Below, one piece after another: positions 59,598 to 64,000 of a stretch of 64,000 nt of DNA (the first letter of the stretch is position 1; the number at the start of each line of letters is the position of its first letter). The notes under the pieces are model-generated. The model did no database searches and had not been told where the DNA came from. It worked only from the letters and a program-made list of their open reading frames with translations. The position numbers and the translations under genes are program-made. This DNA comes from Thiemannella venezuelensis (GTDB taxonomy: Bacteria > Actinomycetota > Actinomycetes > Streptosporangiales > Streptosporangiaceae), in contig NZ_JACHJJ010000013.1 in NCBI RefSeq assembly GCF_014203605.1, forward strand, positions 1-64,000, given 5' to 3'.

Positions 59598-59630
59598 CTG
59601 CCGGACGAATCCGGCAGTTCCCTCGCGAGG
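59598..59630 (+). promoter_or_regulatory. Hairpin and Shine-Dalgarno-masking palindrome before the MarR gene
   Basis: CTGCCGGA-CGAA-TCCGGCAG (59598-59617) is a perfect 8-bp stem with a tetraloop. CCTCGCGAGG (59621-59630) follows and covers the GGAG ribosome site of the MarR gene (ATG 59638). The plan is like that of the motifs at 3383-3428 and 34449-34496, but the sequence is different. Confidence 0.5.
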
Positions 59631-59637
59631 AGAATGG

Positions 59638-60102
59638 ATGGACACCGCGGAACCTCGCTGGCTCACCTCGATCGAGCAGCGGGCCTGGCGTGCCCACCTC
59701 GCCGCGCACAAACTCCTGGAGCACCGGCTCGACCGCGAGCTGCAGGCCTTCGGCCTCTCCGTGAACGACTACGAGATCCTGGTCAACCTCTCGGAGAGCC
59801 CCGGCCGGCGCATGCGGATGAGCGACCTGGCCGACGCCACGATCCAGTCCCGCAGCCGGCTCTCCCACCAGATCTCCCGGATGGAGGCCGCCGACCTGGT
59901 CTCCCGGGAGACCTGCCCGGACGACCGCCGCGGCACCTTCGCCGTGCTCACCGCCCACGGCTGGGAGACCATCCGCAAGGTCGCGCCGCACCACGTGGCC
60001 AGCGTGCGCGAGCACTTCATCGACCTGCTGACCGACGACCAGCTCCGCGAGCTGGAGAGGGCCTACGCCCCCGTGGTGGAGCACCTCAAGAGCCTCCGCT
60101 GA
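59638..60102 (+). CDS. MarR-family transcriptional regulator
   Basis: The protein has 154 residues from the ATG at 59638 with AGGAGA five bases upstream. It has a winged helix-turn-helix: LSVNDYEILVNLSESPGRRM, RMSDLADATIQSRSRLSHQI (recognition helix), then SRMEAADLVSRETCPDDRRG (wing). Helical dimerisation segments lie at both ends. Length is typical. It lies upstream of the lprG/P55-like pair on the same strand, with a small hairpin (60104-60120) between, so it may regulate that exporter. No operator is evident beyond the hairpin region. Confidence 0.87.
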   Translation: MDTAEPRWLTSIEQRAWRAHLAAHKLLEHRLDRELQAFGLSVNDYEILVNLSESPGRRMRMSDLADATIQSRSRLSHQISRMEAADLVSRETCPDDRRGTFAVLTAHGWETIRKVAPHHVASVREHFIDLLTDDQLRELERAYAPVVEHLKSLR

Positions 60103-60188
60103 TCCGCCGTCTCCCGGCGGGGCGGTGAAGCGAAACCGATACCGGCCGGTCCTCCCGCAGTTGACCGAGCGGTCGCTACGATCCGGCC

Positions 60189-60863
60189 ATGTCTGGTCGA
60201 CGGATCTTCATCGCCGCGGTGGTCGCCGCGCTCTCCCTGGTCACCGCGTGCAGCGGTGGTTCCGACGGAAAGGCCGCGCTGCCCAGCGGTCCCGATCTGG
60301 TCAAGAAGTCCGCGGAGGCGATGCGGAACGTCAAGTCCACCGCCTTCACCATGGAGACCGAGGGCACCCCGGCGGTCCAGGTCAAGAAGGCGGCCGGCCG
60401 CCTCAGCGCGACCGGCGACGCCGACGGGACCATCCAGGTCGACATGGCCGGCAGCCTCCTGGAGATCGAGTTCTTCCTGGTGGGAGACACGGTGCACTTC
60501 AAGGGCGTGACCGGCGGCTTCCAGCGGATGTCCCGCGGCCAGCTCGCCGCGATCTACGACCCGTCGGCCATCCTCAATCCCGAGAAGGGCGTCGTCCAGC
60601 TCCTGTCCAACGCCCTGGACCCGAGGACCCAGGGCGAGGAGAAGGTGGGCGGCGCCGACGCCTACCGGGTCTCGGCGACGCTCTCCCAGCAGATCCTCGC
60701 CACGATGGTGCCGGGACTCGCGCAGAGCGTGGACGGCACGCTCTGGATCGACAAGGCCACCGGCCGCCTGCTCAAGGCCGACCTGCCGCTGGCCGGCGGC
60801 AAGGTGATCGTGACCTTCGACGACTACGACGTGCCGGTCCAGGTGACCGCCCCGGCGGAGTGA
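60189..60863 (+). CDS. lprG: LprG/LppX-family lipoprotein
   Basis: The protein has 224 residues. The lipoprotein signal ends at Cys21 ([10 protein letters not shown]). The mature part has the LppX_LprAFG fold pattern: [59 protein letters not shown], and [20 protein letters not shown]. In mycobacteria LprG binds triacylated lipids and works with the exporter encoded by the next gene, Rv1410c/P55. The same pairing is present here, with the MFS gene starting 4 bp later. A role in moving lipids to the cell surface is therefore likely. Confidence 0.88.
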   Translation: MSGRRIFIAAVVAALSLVTACSGGSDGKAALPSGPDLVKKSAEAMRNVKSTAFTMETEGTPAVQVKKAAGRLSATGDADGTIQVDMAGSLLEIEFFLVGDTVHFKGVTGGFQRMSRGQLAAIYDPSAILNPEKGVVQLLSNALDPRTQGEEKVGGADAYRVSATLSQQILATMVPGLAQSVDGTLWIDKATGRLLKADLPLAGGKVIVTFDDYDVPVQVTAPAE

Positions 60864-60867
60864 GCCC

Positions 60868-62448
60868 GTGACCTCCTCGCCTCCCGGTTCTCCCACCGGG
60901 CCCCCTCCCGCCCCCCTCGCCGGCCCCGCGCGGGCCGCCCGGCGGCGCGTCGCCCTCGGCGTCGGCGGCACCGCGGTGCTGCTCGCCGCACTGGACGCCT
61001 ACGTCGTCGTCACCGTCCTCATCGACATCGCCAAGGACGTCGACGTCCCGCAGAACCACCTGGAGCGGGCCACCCCGATCGTCACCGGCTTCCTGCTCGG
61101 CTACATCGCGGCCATGCCGCTGCTCGGCCAGCTCTCCGACCGGTACGGCAGGCGCCCGCTCATCCACCTGTGCCTGGCGGGCTTCGCGATCGGCTCGGTC
61201 GTCACCGCGCTCGGCGAGACGGTCCCGTGGCTGGTCGCGGGCCGCACCCTCCAGGGCGTCGCGGGCGGCGCCCTGCTGCCCATCACCATGGCGTTGGTCG
61301 GAGACCTGTGGGACGAGCGGGGCCGCCCGGTGGCGCTCGGCGCGGTGGGCGCCGCCCAGGAGCTCGGCAGCGTCCTCGGCCCGCTGTACGGCGCGGGCCT
61401 GGCCGCCCTGGTCCCGGTCACCCTGCAGCTCGGTGGCGTCCAGCTCGGCGGCTGGCGGTCCATCTTCTGGCTGAACCTCCCGCTGACGGCCGTGGCGGCG
61501 GTGGCCGTACAGCGCTCGGTGCCGCCGCCGGAGCGCGGGACCGCTCCCGCCGCCCGGGTGGACGCCGTCGGCGGGCTGCTGCTGGCCCTGGCGCTGGGCC
61601 TGCTGGTGGCCGGGCTCTACAACCCCGATCCGAGCCGGTCCGTCCTGCCTCCGTGGGGCCTTCCGGCGATCGCCGCCGGAGTCGTCGCGGGGGCCGTGTT
61701 CGTCGTGTGGGAGGCGCGCTCCCGGACCCGGCTGATCGACATGGCCGGGGTGCTGCGCGGTCCCTTCTTCGCCACCCTCGGCGTGAGCTTCCTGGCCGGC
61801 GCGGCACTGCTGGTCACCCTGGTGGACGTGCAGCTGTCGGCGCAGACGCTGCTGAAGCTGGAGACGCTGGACGGCGCGCTGGTGCTCTCCCGCTTCCTCA
61901 TCGCGCTCTCCGTGGCGGCCCTGCTCGGCGGGGTGCTGGCCCACCGGTACGGCGAACGCCCGGTGGCGGTCGCCGGGCTGGCCGTGGCCGCGGCCGGCTA
62001 CGTCCGCATCGGCCAGTGGCCGCTGGATCTGGCGGCCGCCGGGTACCGCATGGACGTCGACCTGGTGGTGGCCGGGCTCGGGCTCGGGGTGGTCATCGCG
62101 CCGGTCTCCTCCGCCGTGCTGCGCGCCGTACCGGCCGCCCAGCACGGCGTGGCCTCCGCGGCGGTGGTGGTGGCCCGGATGATGGGCATGCTGCTGGGCG
62201 TGGCGGCCCTGTCGGCGTGGGGCTTCCACCGGTTCCAGTCGCTCACCGCCCATCTGGACACGCCGCTGCCCTTCGGCGTGGAGCCCGGCGTCTACACCCG
62301 GCTGCTGGCGGAGTACGAGGCGAAGGTCCGGGCCGCCCTGCACACCGAGTACAGCGAGATCTTCCTGATCACCGCGGGCCTGTGCGCCGCGGGCGCCCTG
62401 GTCGCGCTGGCGCTGCCGCGCGGGACCGGCGGGCGGGGAACGGACTGA
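60868..62448 (+). CDS. MFS transporter, P55 (Rv1410c)-like
   Basis: The protein has 526 residues from the GTG at 60868. It has about 14 membrane segments, the DHA2-type number. MFS motifs are [20 protein letters not shown] (motif A) and the start [20 protein letters not shown], with an Asp at the position important in P55-like proteins. The lprG-MFS arrangement is the best evidence for a P55-type lipid exporter; a multidrug role is an alternative. It converges on the sensor-kinase gene with 49 bp between. Confidence 0.85.
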   Translation: MTSSPPGSPTGPPPAPLAGPARAARRRVALGVGGTAVLLAALDAYVVVTVLIDIAKDVDVPQNHLERATPIVTGFLLGYIAAMPLLGQLSDRYGRRPLIHLCLAGFAIGSVVTALGETVPWLVAGRTLQGVAGGALLPITMALVGDLWDERGRPVALGAVGAAQELGSVLGPLYGAGLAALVPVTLQLGGVQLGGWRSIFWLNLPLTAVAAVAVQRSVPPPERGTAPAARVDAVGGLLLALALGLLVAGLYNPDPSRSVLPPWGLPAIAAGVVAGAVFVVWEARSRTRLIDMAGVLRGPFFATLGVSFLAGAALLVTLVDVQLSAQTLLKLETLDGALVLSRFLIALSVAALLGGVLAHRYGERPVAVAGLAVAAAGYVRIGQWPLDLAAAGYRMDVDLVVAGLGLGVVIAPVSSAVLRAVPAAQHGVASAAVVVARMMGMLLGVAALSAWGFHRFQSLTAHLDTPLPFGVEPGVYTRLLAEYEAKVRAALHTEYSEIFLITAGLCAAGALVALALPRGTGGRGTD

Positions 62449-62497
62449 GCCGGGCCGCGCGAGACGGTGGTCCGGCCGGAGGCGTTCCGGCAGGGGC

Positions 62498-63742
62498 TCA
62501 CGACGGCGGCCGTTCCCCCGGCCGGTGATCCGCCGCGGGCAACACCACGGTGAAGCGGGCGCCCGGGTCGGCCTGGCTGTAGGTGACGTCTCCGCCGTGG
62601 GCGCGGGCCAGTTCCCGGGTGATCCACAGCCCCAGCCCGACGGACCCCGGAGCGGTGTCGGCGCTGCTGAACCGGGAGAACAGCAGCTCGCGCCTGGATT
62701 CGGGCACGCCGGGGCCGTGGTCGCGCACGTGGATGGCGACCATTCCGCCGCGGGCCGGTTCGGCGCCGACGACCACCGGAGGTTCGCCGTGGCGGACGGC
62801 GTTGGTGGTCAGGTTGATCAGGATCTGCTCCAGCCGCTCGGGGTCGGCGTCCACGACCGGATCACCGTCTATCTCGACGGCCACCGGGCAGGCCAGATAG
62901 CTCAGCGCCTCGCGGGCTGCGTCGTGGACCGGCACGGGCCGGGTGTTCAGGCGCAGCTCCCCGCGGGTGTCGACGCGATCGGCGTCCAGCAGGCCGCCGG
63001 CCAGGCGGCGGATGCGGTCGGCCTGGCGCATGCCCGCCGCGGCGATCTTCTCGCGCTGCTCCTCGCTCAGGCCGTCGTCCTCGCGCAGCGTCTCCAGCGC
63101 GAACTGCACCCCGGTCAGGGGTGAGCGCACGTCGTGGGCCAGGGTGGCCGTCAGGGCGGCCCGCCAGCGTTCGGCCCGGCGGACCTCCTCGTGGGAACGC
63201 TGCAGGGCCTCGTGGGCCCTGCGGATGGCGTCCAGGTCCCGGCGGCGCCGTTCCGACTGGTGGGCCAGGAGCACACCGGTGATCGCCAGCGTCGGGACGA
63301 ACACCAGCGCACCGTTCAGCACCGCCGGCGCATGCTCGGTGGCCGACAGCGGCGCCAGGAAGGTCACCGCCACCACCGCCACCACCGCCGCGACGGTCCG
63401 GACGGGGAAGTTCACCCCCGCCCAGACGACGAGCAGCAGGAAGAAGGGGATGTTGCCCGTCGAGGTCACGCCGAACACCCAGCCGTTGATCCCCAGGACG
63501 GCCAGCTGGCCCAGCCCCAGGCCCAGCGGAGCCCACGGTGGCCACCGCTGCCATGGCAGCCACCACCCGGCCGCGGCCAGGACCGCCTGGGCACCGCCTT
63601 CGCAGGCCAGCAGCATCCGATGCCCTTCCGGGATCACGGGCAGGACGGCCAGCGCCAGCAGCGCGCATCCGGCCAGCAGAACCGCGATCTGCCGGGCGGC
63701 CACGTGCGGGCCTTCACCGATCAGGAGCCGGCGCCACGCCAT
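62498..63742 (-). CDS. Orphan membrane sensor histidine kinase
   Basis: The protein has 414 residues from the ATG at 63742, with GGAGGGGG about 10 bases upstream. An N-terminal region of five or six membrane segments lacks a large outside domain. A coiled linker (RRRRDLDAIRRAHEALQRSH) leads to the HisKA box ATLAHDVRSPLTGVQFALET with His203. The HATPase_c domain has the N box LINLTTNAVRHGEPP and the G boxes HVRDHGPGVPESRREL and GSVGLGLWITRELARAHGGD. No response regulator is adjacent, so its partner lies elsewhere. It is divergent from the gene at the right edge. Confidence 0.87.
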   Translation of the reverse strand: MAWRRLLIGEGPHVAARQIAVLLAGCALLALAVLPVIPEGHRMLLACEGGAQAVLAAAGWWLPWQRWPPWAPLGLGLGQLAVLGINGWVFGVTSTGNIPFFLLLVVWAGVNFPVRTVAAVVAVVAVTFLAPLSATEHAPAVLNGALVFVPTLAITGVLLAHQSERRRRDLDAIRRAHEALQRSHEEVRRAERWRAALTATLAHDVRSPLTGVQFALETLREDDGLSEEQREKIAAAGMRQADRIRRLAGGLLDADRVDTRGELRLNTRPVPVHDAAREALSYLACPVAVEIDGDPVVDADPERLEQILINLTTNAVRHGEPPVVVGAEPARGGMVAIHVRDHGPGVPESRRELLFSRFSSADTAPGSVGLGLWITRELARAHGGDVTYSQADPGARFTVVLPAADHRPGERPPS

Positions 63743-63940
63743 GACCCACACCCCCTCCGCTAACAAAACGGATATGAGTGCATGAATACCCCTTTGAGGC
63801 GTTTGTTACCGCCAGCCGCAGAAGATCAGAACCCGCTCCGGCCCCCTGACCGCATGCCAAGAAGCCGCCAAGAAGTCACCAAGGCGGCCGCGCCACCCTT
63901 GGGGCGACACCACCCCAGAGTGATCCCAAGGAGCACCCCC

Positions 63941-64000
63941 GTGCGCAAGGTCTTCCTCAGCTTCGCCGCCCTCCTGCTGCTGGCCGTGCTCGTCCAGTTC
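63941..64000 (+). CDS. Start of a small membrane or secreted protein, cut by window edge
   Basis: A GTG at 63941, eight bases after AAGGAG (63928-63933), begins VRKVFLSFAALLLLAVLVQF, a hydrophobic N-terminal segment. Only 20 codons are in the window. The pattern is reminiscent of DUF6220-type small membrane proteins, but this cannot be confirmed. It is preceded by repeated GCCAAGAAG text (about 63856-63880). Confidence 0.5.
   Translation, partial: MRKVFLSFAALLLLAVLVQF

Overview
The window is GC-rich actinobacterial chromosome. Coding density is high, GTG starts are frequent, and neighbouring genes often overlap by 1-4 bases. A mce lipid-import operon, a PknG-GlnX-GlnH signalling cluster, an LprG/P55-type pair and PucR, STAS and ANTAR regulators suggest a filamentous or spore-forming actinomycete, perhaps Streptosporangiaceae-like. 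That placement is inferred from gene content only. I saw no rRNA, tRNA or CRISPR array.

Layout. 0-5.5 kb: the 5' end of a TnpB gene and its hairpin-rich flank, a secreted GH16-like protein, an EamA exporter, rhamnose mutarotase divergent from a LacI regulator, and a PucR-type regulator. 5.6-8.2 kb: a proline degradation operon (proline dehydrogenase, P5C dehydrogenase). 8.3-14.4 kb: a two-gene HTH/Clp-N operon behind twin perfect palindromes, a DUF4386 membrane protein divergent from a NarL-type two-component system, a small acidic calcium-repeat protein, a DinB-like protein and a serine hydrolase.

14.7-24.2 kb: a compact seven-gene signalling operon. It encodes a helical protein, a PknG-type kinase, a PP2C phosphatase, a VWA protein, an FHA protein, GlnX-like and GlnH-like proteins. 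It looks like a complete amino-acid-sensing phosphorylation circuit, and three of its proteins share zinc-ribbon modules. 24.2-31.5 kb: a membrane protein, an acyltransferase, a STAS protein and a GAF-ANTAR antiterminator on the minus strand; then a STAS gene translationally coupled to dhaKLM; then VOC, Smr and a broken acetyltransferase.

31.7-37.1 kb: a five-gene peptide/nickel-class ABC importer behind a sequence that fits the Nur (nickel) box. 37.4-41.2 kb: a large secreted subtilase and a CBS protein. 41.3-47.7 kb: a PucR-type regulator divergent from a branched-chain-amino-acid-type importer (livFGHM plus binding protein). 47.8-58.7 kb: an aminopeptidase P, then a full mce operon (two YrbE, six Mce, one Mce-associated protein) without a local MceG ATPase. 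58.8-64 kb: an Sfp-type phosphopantetheinyl transferase, a MarR regulator, an lprG/P55-like lipoprotein-exporter pair, an orphan sensor kinase, and the start of a small membrane protein at the right edge.

The most notable points are the expanded PknG cluster, a hairpin motif repeated just before start codons (the TnpB flank, the LacI gene and nikC), two mutually exclusive hairpins in the leader of the two-component system, and STAS proteins lacking the phospho-acceptor serine.
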